From assembly GCA_910578845.1 (NCBI GenBank), contig CAJTSL010000001.1:32677-96676 (forward strand): DNA of 64,000 nt. The letters are read 5' to 3'. A program made the position numbers and the translations under genes. Position 1 is the first letter of the stretch; every line of letters starts with the position of its first letter. Of the stretch, positions 7,937 to 16,941 are shown one piece after another. The DNA comes from an uncultured Lachnospiraceae bacterium (GTDB lineage: Bacteria > Bacillota > Clostridia > Lachnospirales > Lachnospiraceae). Under the pieces are notes generated by a model. The model was not told the DNA's origin. It did no database searches and worked only from the letters and a program-made list of their open reading frames with translations.

Positions 7937-8540
7937 GCCGATTGGTGAATATGATAGAAGAGTTGTTATTTTGACGAAAGAAAAAGGAAAGATTTCTGCA
8001 TTTGCCAAAGGGGCAAGGAAGCAGAACAGCAGGCTGCTTGCTGCAACGAATCCTTTTTCTTTCGGGAATTTCAGGCTTTATGTGGGCAGGTCTTCCTATA
8101 ATCTGCTTGAAGCCAACATCAGCAACTATTTTGAAGCATTGCGCTCTGACTTTGAAGGCGCTTATTATGGAATGTACTTTTTGGAAGTCATGGATTATTA
8201 TACGAGAGAGAACAATGATGACAAAGAGATGCTGAAACTATTATACCAGTCTCTTAGGGCATTGATACATGATAAATTTCCCAACAGGCTTGTCCGTTAC
8301 ATATTTGAAATGAAAGCAATGGTCATAAACGGCGAGTTCCCCGGCATGCCGGCAACAGGGGATTACGAGGACTCGACCGGATATGCGTTACATTATATCA
8401 TGGTGTCGCCGGTAGAAAAGCTGTATACTTTTACGGTGACGGATACAGTACTTGCACAATTAAAAGAAATTGCCGATGAATACAGGAAACGCTATATGGA
8501 CAGGACTTTTAAAAGCTTAGAGATCGTGGATAATCTCTAA
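7893..8540 (+). CDS. recO: DNA repair protein RecO
   Basis: 215 residues from ATG 7893, which has AGGTGG (7879-7884) at 8 bases; the frame extends upstream to ATG 7833, but the family normally begins just before TGMVLKAEPIGEYDRR. The N-terminal OB-fold is clear (VVILTKEKGKISAFAKGARK). RecO loads RecA with RecR and anneals strands during gap repair. The four cysteines that bind zinc in many RecO proteins are absent: the corresponding region (GMPATGDYEDSTGYALHY) has no Cys at all. The stop precedes a strong promoter for the next gene. Confidence 0.92.
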   Translation: MQEFTEITGMVLKAEPIGEYDRRVVILTKEKGKISAFAKGARKQNSRLLAATNPFSFGNFRLYVGRSSYNLLEANISNYFEALRSDFEGAYYGMYFLEVMDYYTRENNDDKEMLKLLYQSLRALIHDKFPNRLVRYIFEMKAMVINGEFPGMPATGDYEDSTGYALHYIMVSPVEKLYTFTVTDTVLAQLKEIADEYRKRYMDRTFKSLEIVDNL

Positions 8541-8554
8541 ATCTTAAGATGATG

Positions 8555-8583
8555 TTGAAAATCATGGTTAAGTCGGCTATAAT
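8555..8583 (+). promoter_or_regulatory. Promoter of the lipoprotein gene at 8611
   Basis: TTGAAA (8555-8560), 17 bases, then TATAAT (8578-8583): five of six and six of six matches to the housekeeping consensus with ideal spacing. The start site would be near 8590, giving a leader of about 20 bases. Confidence 0.8.
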
Positions 8584-8610
8584 GTTATGCAGTATGAGGG
8601 AGGGTGACAT

Positions 8611-9201
8611 ATGCGAAAATGGAAAAATATTTTGGCTGTCATGACAGCGGCGCTTTTGCTGATCGGGTGCGGCGCTTCAAATGCGGCGAACATGAATACC
8701 GTTTCTATTGGGAAAGACGGGATGATTGCGCATACGATCGTAGAAGAGTTTGAGCGGAACTTTTACGATGTAAGCGAGCTAGAGGCAATGGCGCAGGAGA
8801 AAATAAAAAAATATAGCAGTGGTGAAGGCAGTATTGTCTGTGAATCTGTGGAAGCGAACAACGGGAAAGTCATTGTCAAGATGACATATCAGACAGGTGA
8901 GGATTATACGAGCTATAATCGTAGAGAGCTTTTCAGCGGAACAGTCGGCGAAGCATTCGAGAAAGGATATTCTTTAAAGGATATTGTGAAAGAAGACGGG
9001 ACGCCGATCAGTGATGAAGAGCTTTCATCGATCCGGGAGAACCATGTTGTAATCGTGCAGACGAAAGCGGGAGAAGAGCTGGACGTTAATGTATATGATA
9101 AGATTTTATATACAAGCGCAGGCATAACGCTTTCTGGTAAAAGAGACGCCATTATTGCGGCAGGAGAAGAAGAGCTTCTCTCTTGCATCGTATTTCAATA
9201 G
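8611..9201 (+). CDS. Lipoprotein of unknown function
   Basis: 196 residues. The N-terminus is a lipoprotein signal (MRKWKNILAVMTAALLLIGC) with the lipobox Cys at residue 20, so it is exported and lipidated. The mature part has no cysteine, repeats or membrane segment, and shows alternating charged and hydrophobic stretches compatible with a small mixed fold. A good ribosome site (GAGGGAGGG) precedes ATG 8611 and it has its own strong promoter. glyS follows 31 bases after its stop and may be co-transcribed. I do not recognise a domain, although similar lipoproteins occur at this spot in related bacteria. Confidence 0.8.
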   Translation: MRKWKNILAVMTAALLLIGCGASNAANMNTVSIGKDGMIAHTIVEEFERNFYDVSELEAMAQEKIKKYSSGEGSIVCESVEANNGKVIVKMTYQTGEDYTSYNRRELFSGTVGEAFEKGYSLKDIVKEDGTPISDEELSSIRENHVVIVQTKAGEELDVNVYDKILYTSAGITLSGKRDAIIAAGEEELLSCIVFQ

Positions 9202-9232
9202 CATAATATTTTAAGGAGGAGCAGATAGAGAG

Positions 9233-10621
9233 ATGGAAAAGACGATGGAGAAAATTGTAGCTTTGGCGAAGGCAAGGGGGTTTGTATATCCGGGTTCAGA
9301 GATCTATGGCGGATTGGCGAACACATGGGATTACGGCAATCTTGGCGTGGAGCTTAAAAATAATGTGAAAAAGGCATGGTGGCAGAAATTCGTGATGGAG
9401 AATCCTTATAATGTAGGAGTGGACTGTGCTATTTTGATGAATCCGCAGACATGGGTCGCTTCGGGACATCTTGGCGGGTTCTCAGATCCGCTTATGGACT
9501 GTAAGGAATGCCATGAGAGATTCCGTGCCGATAACCTGATAGAGGACTATGCGCAGGCAAATAATATAACATTAAATGAGTCCATAGATGCATGGACACA
9601 GCAGCAGATGAAGGACTTTGTAGAAGAGCACCATATCCCTTGTCCTACTTGCGGCAAACATAATTTTACGGATATCAGGCAATTTAACTTAATGTTCAAG
9701 ACTTTCCAGGGCGTTACGGAGGATGCGAAAAATACGGTATATTTGCGTCCGGAGACAGCGCAGGGGATTTTCGTGAATTTCAAGAATGTACAGCGGACAT
9801 CCCGTAAAAAGATTCCTTTCGGCATCGGACAGATTGGTAAGTCTTTTAGGAATGAGATCACGCCAGGAAACTTTACGTTCCGTACAAGAGAGTTTGAGCA
9901 GATGGAGTTAGAGTTTTTCTGTGAGCCGGGGACTGATCTGGAATGGTTCCAGTATTGGCGGGGATTCTGTCGTGACTGGCTCTTATCCCTTGGCATGAAG
10001 GAAGATGAGATGAGATTGCGTGACCACTCTCCGGAAGAACTTTGTTTCTATTCAAAGGGAACAACTGATATTGAATTCTTATTCCCGTTTGGCTGGGGAG
10101 AGCTTTGGGGCATTGCAGACAGGACTGATTACGATTTGACGCAGCACCAGAATACTTCCGGTGAGGATATGTCTTATTTTGATGATTCTAAAAATGAGAA
10201 GTACATTCCTTATGTAATTGAACCGTCTCTTGGCGCTGACCGTGTGGTATTGGCATTCCTTTGTGCAGCTTATGATGAGGAAGAAATCGGAGAAGGGGAT
10301 GTGCGTACTGTATTGCATTTCCACCCGGCGCTTGCGCCTGTTAAAATCGGCGTCCTGCCGCTTTCTAAGAAACTAAACGAGGGAGCGGAAGCCGTTTTTG
10401 CAAAGTTATCTAAGAAATATAATTGTGAATTTGACGATCGAGGCAATATCGGGAAACGATACAGGAGACAGGATGAAATTGGAACGCCGTTTTGCGTGAC
10501 TTATGACTTTGATTCCGAAACCGATCACTGTGTGACGGTCAGATTCCGTGATTCCATGGAGCAGGAGAGGGTGGCGATTGCAGAGCTGGATGCCTACTTT
10601 GCGGATAAATTTGACTTTTAG
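9233..10621 (+). CDS. glyS: Glycyl-tRNA synthetase, dimeric (alpha2) type
   Basis: 462 residues, the length of the single-chain class II enzyme rather than the split GlyQ/GlyS pair. Visible marks are the N-terminal RGFVYPGSEIYGG, the zinc-type cysteines CKEC and CPTCG, class II motif 2 (GQIGKSFRNEITPGNFTFR) and motif 3 (EPSLGADRVVLAFL). A C-terminal anticodon-binding domain follows from about residue 365. AAGGAGGA at 9213-9220 serves ATG 9233 with a slightly long spacing. No T-box leader is present; the gene runs on from the lipoprotein. Confidence 0.97.
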   Translation: MEKTMEKIVALAKARGFVYPGSEIYGGLANTWDYGNLGVELKNNVKKAWWQKFVMENPYNVGVDCAILMNPQTWVASGHLGGFSDPLMDCKECHERFRADNLIEDYAQANNITLNESIDAWTQQQMKDFVEEHHIPCPTCGKHNFTDIRQFNLMFKTFQGVTEDAKNTVYLRPETAQGIFVNFKNVQRTSRKKIPFGIGQIGKSFRNEITPGNFTFRTREFEQMELEFFCEPGTDLEWFQYWRGFCRDWLLSLGMKEDEMRLRDHSPEELCFYSKGTTDIEFLFPFGWGELWGIADRTDYDLTQHQNTSGEDMSYFDDSKNEKYIPYVIEPSLGADRVVLAFLCAAYDEEEIGEGDVRTVLHFHPALAPVKIGVLPLSKKLNEGAEAVFAKLSKKYNCEFDDRGNIGKRYRRQDEIGTPFCVTYDFDSETDHCVTVRFRDSMEQERVAIAELDAYFADKFDF

Positions 10622-10648
10622 AAGGCATAAGGCGTTTTTCGCTTTCCC

Positions 10649-10676
10649 TGGACAATTTAAGATAAAGCAGTAAACT
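10649..10676 (+). promoter_or_regulatory. Possible promoter of alaS
   Basis: TGGACA (10649-10654) and TAAACT (10671-10676) are 16 bases apart in the 76-base gap between glyS and alaS. The match is fair, not strong, and read-through from glyS is equally possible. Confidence 0.4.
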
Positions 10677-10697
10677 GTTCTGACATGGAGGATGATG

Positions 10698-13334
10698 ATG
10701 AAAAAATATGGTGTAAACGAATTAAGACGTATGTTCCTTGAATTTTTCGAGAGCAAGGATCATCTGAAAATGAAAAGCTTTTCCCTGGTGCCGCATAATG
10801 ATAACAGCTTGTTATTAATCAATTCCGGTATGGCGCCATTGAAACCGTATTTTACGGGACAGGAGATACCGCCGAGGCGCCGTGTGACGACTTGCCAGAA
10901 ATGTATCCGGACGGGGGATTTAGAGAATGTCGGGAAAACGGCAAGGCATGGTACATTCTTTGAAATGCTCGGGAACTTTTCTTTTGGTGATTATTTTAAA
11001 CACGAAGCGATTGCGTGGTGCTGGGAATTTCTGACAGAAGTAGTCGGATTAGATGCAGACAGGCTTTATCCTTCTATTTATGAAGAAGATGAAGAAGCGT
11101 TTGCGATCTGGAATCAGGAAATCGGGATTGATGAGAAGCGTATTTTCCGTTTCGGCAAAGAAGACAATTTCTGGGAGCATGGCTCAGGGCCGTGTGGGCC
11201 GTGTTCGGAAGTTTACTATGACCGCGGAGAGAAATATGGCTGTGGGAAGCCGGGATGTACGGTAGGCTGTGACTGTGACCGCTATATGGAGATCTGGAAC
11301 AACGTATTTACCCAATTTGATAATGACGGTAAAGGCAATTATACAGAACTGGCACAGAAGAACATTGATACGGGCATGGGGCTTGAAAGGCTTGCTTCCG
11401 CCGTACAGGATGTGGATTCGATCTTCGATGTCGATACAGTCCTGGCGCTTCGGACGAAAGTCTGTGAAATAGCAGGTGTTACTTATAAAGAAAAGGAAGA
11501 GACGGATGTCTCGATTCGTATTATTACGGATCATATCCGTTCGGCGACCTTTATGATTTCGGACGGGATTATGCCATCGAATGAAGGACGTGGCTATGTC
11601 CTTCGCCGTATCATAAGAAGGGCGGCGCGCCAGGGGCGCAAACTTGGCATACAGGGCATTTTCCTTGCCGATTTGGGCAATAGCGTGATCGAAGGCTCTA
11701 AAGATGGCTATCCGGAGTTAGATGAGAAGAAGGATTTTATTTTTAACGTTCTGACACAGGAAGAAAATAAATTCAATAAGACGATTGACCAGGGGTTGCA
11801 TATCTTATCGGAAATGGAAGAGGCTCTGGCAAAGGACGGGAAGAAGGAGCTTTCTGGGGAAGAAGCCTTTAAGCTATATGACACATATGGCTTCCCCATC
11901 GACCTGACGAAAGAGATTTTAGAGGAAAAAGGTTTTGGCGTCGATGAAAAAGGCTTTGGCGAAGCGATGCAAGAGCAGAAGGTTAAGGCGCGTAAGGCGC
12001 GTAAAGTGACAAATTATATGGGTGCTGACGTGACCGTATATGAATCCATTGATCCTGGCGTCACATCCGTGTTTGTTGGTTATGACAAGTTATTGCATGA
12101 TGCAAAGATTTCTGTCCTGACAACAGAAACGGAGTTGGTGGAAGCCTTGACGGATGGTGAGATCGGAACGGTCTTCGTTGACGAAACACCGTTTTATGCG
12201 ACGATGGGCGGGCAGTCCGGTGATATTGGCTATATCCGTAATGCGGACGGCACGTTTAAAGTAGAGGACACAGTACAGCTTTTGGGCGGTAAGGTAGGGC
12301 ATATCGGTCGTATGGTATCCGGTATGTTCAAGGTAGGAGACACCGTGACGCTAGAAGTGGATGCCGCTAGAAGAGAGGCAACCTGTAAGAACCATAGTGC
12401 GACGCACCTTCTACAAAAAGCGTTGCGTATGGTGCTTGGCAGCCATGTAGAACAGGCGGGTTCCTATAATGATGGGGAAAGGCTTCGTTTTGACTTCTCG
12501 CATTTCTCGGCAATGACGCCGGAAGAGATCGCGAAGGTGGAGCAGATTGTAAATGAGAAGATTGCAGAGAATATCCCGGTCGTGACAGAGGTGCTGACCA
12601 TCGAAGAGGCGAAGAAGACAGGCGCTATGGCGCTTTTCGGTGAAAAGTACGGTGAAAAGGTACGAGTTGTAGAAATGGGAGATTTCTCGAAGGAGTTTTG
12701 TGGCGGTACCCATGTTGGGAATACCGGGATGATTTCTGCTTTCAAGATTATCTCTGAAAGCGGTGTTGCGGCAGGCGTCAGAAGAATCGAAGCTTTGACG
12801 GGAACTGGCGTTACCGGATATTATGCAAAACTGGAAAGAGAATTAGAAGAGGCTTCAAAGATCTTAAAGACGACACCAGCCAACCTCTTAGACAAATGTA
12901 CCCATCTGATGGCGGAATTAAAAGCATTGCAGAGCGAGAATGAATCGTTAAAGAGCAAGGCGGCTAAAGAAGCGTTGGGCGATGTAATGGATAAAGTAGA
13001 GGAAGTGAAAGGGATAAAGCTTCTTGCTACGAAAGTAGCCGGTGTGGATATGAACGGACTTCGTGATCTGGGAGACCAGTTAAAGGACAAGCTGGGAGAA
13101 GGCGTTGTCGTGCTGGCATCTGATAAAGATAACAAGGTTAATTTAATTGCTATGGCGACGGATGGCGCAATGGCAAAAGGCGCGCATGCAGGCAACCTGA
13201 TCAAAGGCATTGCGGGGCTTGTCGGCGGCGGCGGTGGCGGACGTCCCAATATGGCACAGGCAGGCGGTAAAAATCCTGCGGGAATCGATGCGGCGATAGC
13301 AGAAGCAACGAAAGTGCTGGCGGAACAGTTATAA
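10698..13334 (+). CDS. alaS: Alanyl-tRNA synthetase
   Basis: 878 residues, full length. Three ATGs in a row begin at 10692; ATG 10698 is best placed, 6 bases after GGAGG (10687-10691). The class II catalytic core is clear (RTGDLENVGKTARHGTFFEM, then GMGLERLASAVQ). The editing domain shows the zinc motif in NHSATHLLQKALR together with FCGGTHVGNTG. The DHHA1 C-terminal domain ends in a Gly-rich stretch (GGGGGGRPNMAQAGG). It charges tRNA-Ala and clears mischarged Ser and Gly. A strong terminator follows at 13377. Confidence 0.98.
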   Translation: MKKYGVNELRRMFLEFFESKDHLKMKSFSLVPHNDNSLLLINSGMAPLKPYFTGQEIPPRRRVTTCQKCIRTGDLENVGKTARHGTFFEMLGNFSFGDYFKHEAIAWCWEFLTEVVGLDADRLYPSIYEEDEEAFAIWNQEIGIDEKRIFRFGKEDNFWEHGSGPCGPCSEVYYDRGEKYGCGKPGCTVGCDCDRYMEIWNNVFTQFDNDGKGNYTELAQKNIDTGMGLERLASAVQDVDSIFDVDTVLALRTKVCEIAGVTYKEKEETDVSIRIITDHIRSATFMISDGIMPSNEGRGYVLRRIIRRAARQGRKLGIQGIFLADLGNSVIEGSKDGYPELDEKKDFIFNVLTQEENKFNKTIDQGLHILSEMEEALAKDGKKELSGEEAFKLYDTYGFPIDLTKEILEEKGFGVDEKGFGEAMQEQKVKARKARKVTNYMGADVTVYESIDPGVTSVFVGYDKLLHDAKISVLTTETELVEALTDGEIGTVFVDETPFYATMGGQSGDIGYIRNADGTFKVEDTVQLLGGKVGHIGRMVSGMFKVGDTVTLEVDAARREATCKNHSATHLLQKALRMVLGSHVEQAGSYNDGERLRFDFSHFSAMTPEEIAKVEQIVNEKIAENIPVVTEVLTIEEAKKTGAMALFGEKYGEKVRVVEMGDFSKEFCGGTHVGNTGMISAFKIISESGVAAGVRRIEALTGTGVTGYYAKLERELEEASKILKTTPANLLDKCTHLMAELKALQSENESLKSKAAKEALGDVMDKVEEVKGIKLLATKVAGVDMNGLRDLGDQLKDKLGEGVVVLASDKDNKVNLIAMATDGAMAKGAHAGNLIKGIAGLVGGGGGGRPNMAQAGGKNPAGIDAAIAEATKVLAEQL

Positions 13335-13376
13335 GCAGTTTATTATTTCGATAACAGAAGTTACTAAAAGATTCAC

Positions 13377-13423
13377 AAGACTGTCATTGCGGCTGGAAAT
13401 ACGGTCGGATGGCAGTCTTTTTG
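13377..13423 (+). terminator. Rho-independent terminator after alaS
   Basis: AAGACTGTCAT (13377-13387) pairs with ATGGCAGTCTT (13409-13419), one G-U pair included, around a loop of about 21 bases, and a T-run follows. An ATG at 13409 that opens the mgtC frame lies inside this stem and is therefore not the real start. Confidence 0.8.
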
Positions 13424-13453
13424 ATAAAAGGATACAGAAGAAGGGGGCGGCAT

Positions 13454-14134
13454 ATGTTTTTTGGTAGTTTCGCAGCATGGAACATGCAAAATGTTATCAT
13501 CCGGGTCATTATGGCTGCGCTTTTAGGCGGGATTATCGGCTTAGACAGGGGGATGAAGCACCGGGGCGCAGGGACTAAGACGATTACGGTCGTCTGCCTG
13601 GGAGCGACACTGGTCATGCTGACAGAACAATACATTCAGATCTATTTCCCGGGACTGGCGAATATGAACCGTCTGGCCGCACAGGTCATCAGCGGCGTAG
13701 GCTTTATCGGTGTGGGGACTATTGTGATCTCTAAGCACAGGGTCAGGGGGCTTACAACTGCGGCTACGCTCTGGGCAAGCGCTTGTGTCGGGCTTGCAGT
13801 AGGGATTGGCTTTGTAGAGGGGGGCGTACTGATCACAGTGGTAATGCTCTTTTCCCTGCACGTGCTTCCCTTTGTAGAGCGGTTTGCTACCAGGCATTCC
13901 CGTTATTGCAATGTGTTCATTGATTTGGAGGAAAGCAGGGCGCTGCATGCGCTGATCCATAAACTAAAAGAAGCTGATATCGTGATAGATTCCATGGATA
14001 TGAGTGAATCGAAGATTGCGGGAGAGGGCATTTCCGTACATATGGTGCTATATATGAAAAAAGCGGTAGGACATACAGAAATTTATGATATTATTGTGAA
14101 GTCAGATCAGGTCATGTCAGTAGATTTTTTATAA
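13454..14134 (+). CDS. MgtC/SapB-family inner membrane protein
   Basis: 226 residues from ATG 13454, preceded by GGGGG (13443-13447). The family signature is seen in ALLGGIIGLDRGMKHRGAGT, followed by four or five transmembrane helices through about residue 140 and a C-terminal ACT-like cytoplasmic domain. MgtC proteins affect magnesium homeostasis and F-type ATPase activity in pathogens; commensal Firmicutes carry this shorter SapB-like form of less certain role. The gene stands between the alaS terminator and a stem-loop at 14151-14166. I see no magnesium riboswitch in its short leader. Confidence 0.88.
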   Translation: MFFGSFAAWNMQNVIIRVIMAALLGGIIGLDRGMKHRGAGTKTITVVCLGATLVMLTEQYIQIYFPGLANMNRLAAQVISGVGFIGVGTIVISKHRVRGLTTAATLWASACVGLAVGIGFVEGGVLITVVMLFSLHVLPFVERFATRHSRYCNVFIDLEESRALHALIHKLKEADIVIDSMDMSESKIAGEGISVHMVLYMKKAVGHTEIYDIIVKSDQVMSVDFL

Positions 14135-14150
14135 GGTATTGGCCGATAGC

Positions 14151-14166
14151 CTATGCTGTAGCATAG
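14151..14166 (+). terminator. Short stem-loop after the MgtC-like gene
   Basis: CTATGC (14151-14156) pairs with GCATAG (14161-14166) around TGTA. It lacks a T-run, so it may only slow polymerase or protect the 3' end. Confidence 0.3.
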
Positions 14167-14221
14167 CGTTGAGAAGGTGTTAGAAACGGTGGCGGAGGGT
14201 GAACGGAAGGGAAAAATCGCT

Positions 14222-14249
14222 TTGCATTTCCTTATTGATATGATAAAAT
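14222..14249 (+). promoter_or_regulatory. Possible extended -10 promoter
   Basis: TTGCAT (14222-14227) and TAAAAT (14244-14249) are 16 bases apart, and TGA precedes the -10 element as an extended motif. It would serve the membrane protein gene at 14286. Confidence 0.4.
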
Positions 14250-14285
14250 GGACTCAGTTTCATGCAGGATGTGGGGGGACAAATG

Positions 14286-15278
14286 ATGGAAGAGAAGTAT
14301 TCGGTAGGGGAATATCCAAAAGAGTATTGTGACCAGAAAAGACGAGAGGTTCGGACATTTGTCATATTTATAGGCGGATTTGTTTTGTTTTCCGTGATTG
14401 TGGCCTGCATTATTTCCGTTATTTTTGCAGTACGTGGCAACCGGGATTATGTGGTGCGTATGCAGCAATATTGTGTGGAATATTCAGATCAGTATGACTA
14501 TTGGGATGTATGCACAATAGAGTATCCGCAGATAGAAGGCGCTGGATTAGATGCAGACGTAAAGAACAAATTAAACGATCTGATGTATGATACGGCGATG
14601 GAGAAAGCGAATTACTGGCATTTTGAGCCAAATGCAGAGGTGCGTAGGCTGCAAGAGGAAGAATACGAGATTTTTTCGAATGATGTTACTTGTAAGGTAC
14701 ACCATCATAGCCAATATTTGCTCAGTTTTTCTTTTGAAGAAATCTATGCGCCGGCAAGTCCGGTTTATTATGTTAACTTCACGAAGCGTGCGCTGAATGT
14801 CGATTTAGCGACGGGGGAGCAATATGAGCTGGCCGATATCATACGGATTGATGAAGATTTCGTGAAATTCTGGGTGCGCAAGGTAAATGAAGAGTATGGG
14901 GATATCTATCCAGAGGAACAGAAGACTTATGATGCGCTGCTTGCGTGGTTTTTAGGAGAAGACGCAGAGTGGGAAGAATCTTATGCGGTTGTCCCTTATT
15001 TTTATATGGCGGAAGATAAATATTTTGTAATCGGCCTCTCCGTTGATGACAAATATCTAAGCGCGCAGCCGCCACAGAAGAATTATGCCGATATGCTATG
15101 TGAAGTGGAAGAATTAGAGGCATTTAAGCGCAAGTCGGATTTTTGGGAGAAATATCATAAGGCGCAGACGTCAGGACGGATTGAGGAATGCGATGACAAG
15201 CATGAAAATCTCTGGTTAGGGGATTCTGCAAGCACATGGTTGTTTTGGGATGAAAGAGGCGATTGGTTGGCTCCTTAG
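14286..15278 (+). CDS. Membrane-anchored protein with DUF3298-like extracytoplasmic domain
   Basis: 330 residues from ATG 14286, which follows GGGGGG (14273-14278) by 7 bases; in-frame ATGs at 14262 and 14283 are less well placed. One transmembrane helix lies at about residues 22-48, with the rest outside. The exterior part resembles the RsiV-type DUF3298 fold (YPQIEGAGLDADVKNKLNDL near its start, then a LATGEQYELADI strand-turn). RsiV-like proteins can bind lysozyme or act as anti-sigma factors, but this one has no cytoplasmic anti-sigma part to speak of. The call is by resemblance only. The glycosyltransferase gene starts 31 bases later. Confidence 0.6.
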   Translation: MEEKYSVGEYPKEYCDQKRREVRTFVIFIGGFVLFSVIVACIISVIFAVRGNRDYVVRMQQYCVEYSDQYDYWDVCTIEYPQIEGAGLDADVKNKLNDLMYDTAMEKANYWHFEPNAEVRRLQEEEYEIFSNDVTCKVHHHSQYLLSFSFEEIYAPASPVYYVNFTKRALNVDLATGEQYELADIIRIDEDFVKFWVRKVNEEYGDIYPEEQKTYDALLAWFLGEDAEWEESYAVVPYFYMAEDKYFVIGLSVDDKYLSAQPPQKNYADMLCEVEELEAFKRKSDFWEKYHKAQTSGRIEECDDKHENLWLGDSASTWLFWDERGDWLAP

Positions 15279-15309
15279 CCAGTGATTGTTGATAATGGAG
15301 GTATTTGGC

Positions 15310-16842
15310 ATGTCTTGTGAAAAAGGGATTGCTTATGCAAGAAAATATGGATTCCTGCTTTTATGCATACTGCTAACAGCGCTTTGCGCTTATGTTTGTT
15401 TTGCCAGGCTCGATTATGGGAAGATACAGAACTGGGATGAAGCAAGGCACGGCGTCAATGCGTATGAGATGATGCGAAGCCACAATTACATTGTCAATAC
15501 TTATAATTACCAGAATGATTATTTCAATTTGAAACCGCCGTTAAGTTATTGGGGGATTATGTTGGGATTCAAGCTGTTTGGTGTCAATGTGTTTGGCATG
15601 CGTTTTTATGCGGCGCTTTCAATGTTGCTGACTTTTATGCTGGTTGCTTTCTGGCTATATCGGAGAGCGGGGAAGGCGGCATGCCTTACGTCCATGTTCC
15701 TGTTTTTGATGTTTCACGATATTTTTTATTGGCACGCGGCAAGGAATGCCGATGCGGATGCTCTTTATATTCTTTTGTTTACGATCGGGTGCCTGAATCT
15801 GCTTGATAGCGTATACAAACCGGACAAGCTATATATATGCGGCCTAATGTTTTCGCTTTGCTTTCTGGCGAAAAGCTGGCATGCTTGTGTGCTGTTGCCA
15901 ATCGGTGGCATATTCATGCTTGGTTCCGGTTTATGGAAGAAGTGGAAGCTGCGCCAATATATCCTGTTTATCCTCAGCGCATTTGGCCCGATTTTTCTTT
16001 GGGCTATTGTCCGCTACCAATATGACGGGATGGCATTTTTGGGGCAGATGTTTGGTGTAGATGTGACAGACCGGATCGCCTGGTCTGCAAGTTCCAACAC
16101 GGATTATAGTTTTTTTATCAAATATTTATTTAGCAATACGGCTTTTTTAATCATGTTAGCTGTAGCTATGGTCTGCTTGCTTTTTCTCTTGTTCATGCAT
16201 TTCACGACGAAGAATGAGAGAATAGCAGAAAGTGGGGATGAGAAAAAGCGGCTACATGCCGGATTGATGAACCAAACAGTGTTGGGGCTGGCATTGTGGG
16301 TTTTTGTGCCGCTTTTGATTTTTAGCTTTTCCCACACATATTACTATTGGTATATTTTTCCGATCTACCCTGCGTTTTGCATAGCAGCGTCTCTTTTTGT
16401 GGCGCAGTGTGTGCGGCTCTGCAGGAGCCGGCGGAGTCAGGCTGTGTTTGCGGGTGTTATGGTGATACCGTTTCTGATGGTATTGCGCTCTGACAGGATT
16501 ACAGTCAGGCAAATTGATAATCTGGAGTTCTCCGGTTTTCAGCAGGATGTACAGACAGCGATGGAACAGTACCCCCAGTTCCATGGATTGGCATTTTATG
16601 TGCAGAAGAACGATAATGAGTATAAAGAATCCTATTGTTGGGAACAGGCGGAATTATTGATGGCGGAGCTAAGCGGGGACCTTAAATGTGAGGATGGCGG
16701 CATTGAAGCGTTTCTTGCCAGTGCGGACGAAGCTTTGCTGATGGTAGATCCTTATTTCTATGAGCTGAATGAAGGGGAGCTGGGAGAATATCTTGTTTTA
16801 TACCGGAATGAGTATATCCTGTTAGGGAATGTAGGGCAGTGA
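15310..16842 (+). CDS. GT39/ArnT-like membrane glycosyltransferase
   Basis: 510 residues from ATG 15310 (GGAGG at 15297-15301). About ten to eleven transmembrane helices follow a first loop with the Asp-Glu pair expected of polyprenyl-phosphate-sugar transferases (QNWDEARHGVNAYEMM). A second conserved spot is WHAARNADADALY, and the first loop also carries the KPPLSYW motif of ArnT/PMT proteins. It should transfer a sugar from a lipid carrier to a target on the outer face of the membrane; donor and acceptor cannot be told. Its neighbour upstream is membrane-anchored and may belong to the same process. Confidence 0.85.
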   Translation: MSCEKGIAYARKYGFLLLCILLTALCAYVCFARLDYGKIQNWDEARHGVNAYEMMRSHNYIVNTYNYQNDYFNLKPPLSYWGIMLGFKLFGVNVFGMRFYAALSMLLTFMLVAFWLYRRAGKAACLTSMFLFLMFHDIFYWHAARNADADALYILLFTIGCLNLLDSVYKPDKLYICGLMFSLCFLAKSWHACVLLPIGGIFMLGSGLWKKWKLRQYILFILSAFGPIFLWAIVRYQYDGMAFLGQMFGVDVTDRIAWSASSNTDYSFFIKYLFSNTAFLIMLAVAMVCLLFLLFMHFTTKNERIAESGDEKKRLHAGLMNQTVLGLALWVFVPLLIFSFSHTYYYWYIFPIYPAFCIAASLFVAQCVRLCRSRRSQAVFAGVMVIPFLMVLRSDRITVRQIDNLEFSGFQQDVQTAMEQYPQFHGLAFYVQKNDNEYKESYCWEQAELLMAELSGDLKCEDGGIEAFLASADEALLMVDPYFYELNEGELGEYLVLYRNEYILLGNVGQ

Positions 16843-16881
16843 TAGGAGAGACGGAACGATAAGGGAAAGAAATACCAAAAA

Positions 16882-16899
16882 TTTGGTTGACAAACCAAA
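16882..16899 (+). promoter_or_regulatory. Palindromic operator candidate over the -35 of yceD-rpmF
   Basis: TTTGGTT (16882-16888) and AACCAAA (16893-16899) are perfect inverted arms around GACA. The palindrome covers the whole -35 box TTGACA, so a bound dimer would block RNA polymerase. The arrangement resembles lipid-synthesis repressor sites of MarR/FapR type in position, but the sequence is not a known consensus. Confidence 0.55.
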
Positions 16900-16915
16900 G
16901 TACCATATGTATAAT
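16887..16915 (+). promoter_or_regulatory. Perfect consensus promoter of yceD-rpmF
   Basis: TTGACA (16887-16892), 17 bases, TATAAT (16910-16915). Both hexamers and the spacing are ideal. The start would be near 16922. Confidence 0.9.
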
Positions 16916-16941
16916 AATTTGAGTGTGGATAGGAGTCAGCT

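Noticed and set aside
9202..10697. T-box leaders for glyS and alaS
   Set aside because: The gaps of 31 and 76 bases are too short to hold one, and no TGGN antiterminator sequence is present.
12821..13249. Proline-rich minus-strand frame of 142 residues
   Set aside because: It is the shadow of the glycine-rich alaS C-terminus, without a ribosome site or family resemblance.
13409..13453. Upstream start for the MgtC-like protein
   Set aside because: The ATG at 13409 lies in the alaS terminator stem; ATG 13454 has a ribosome site.
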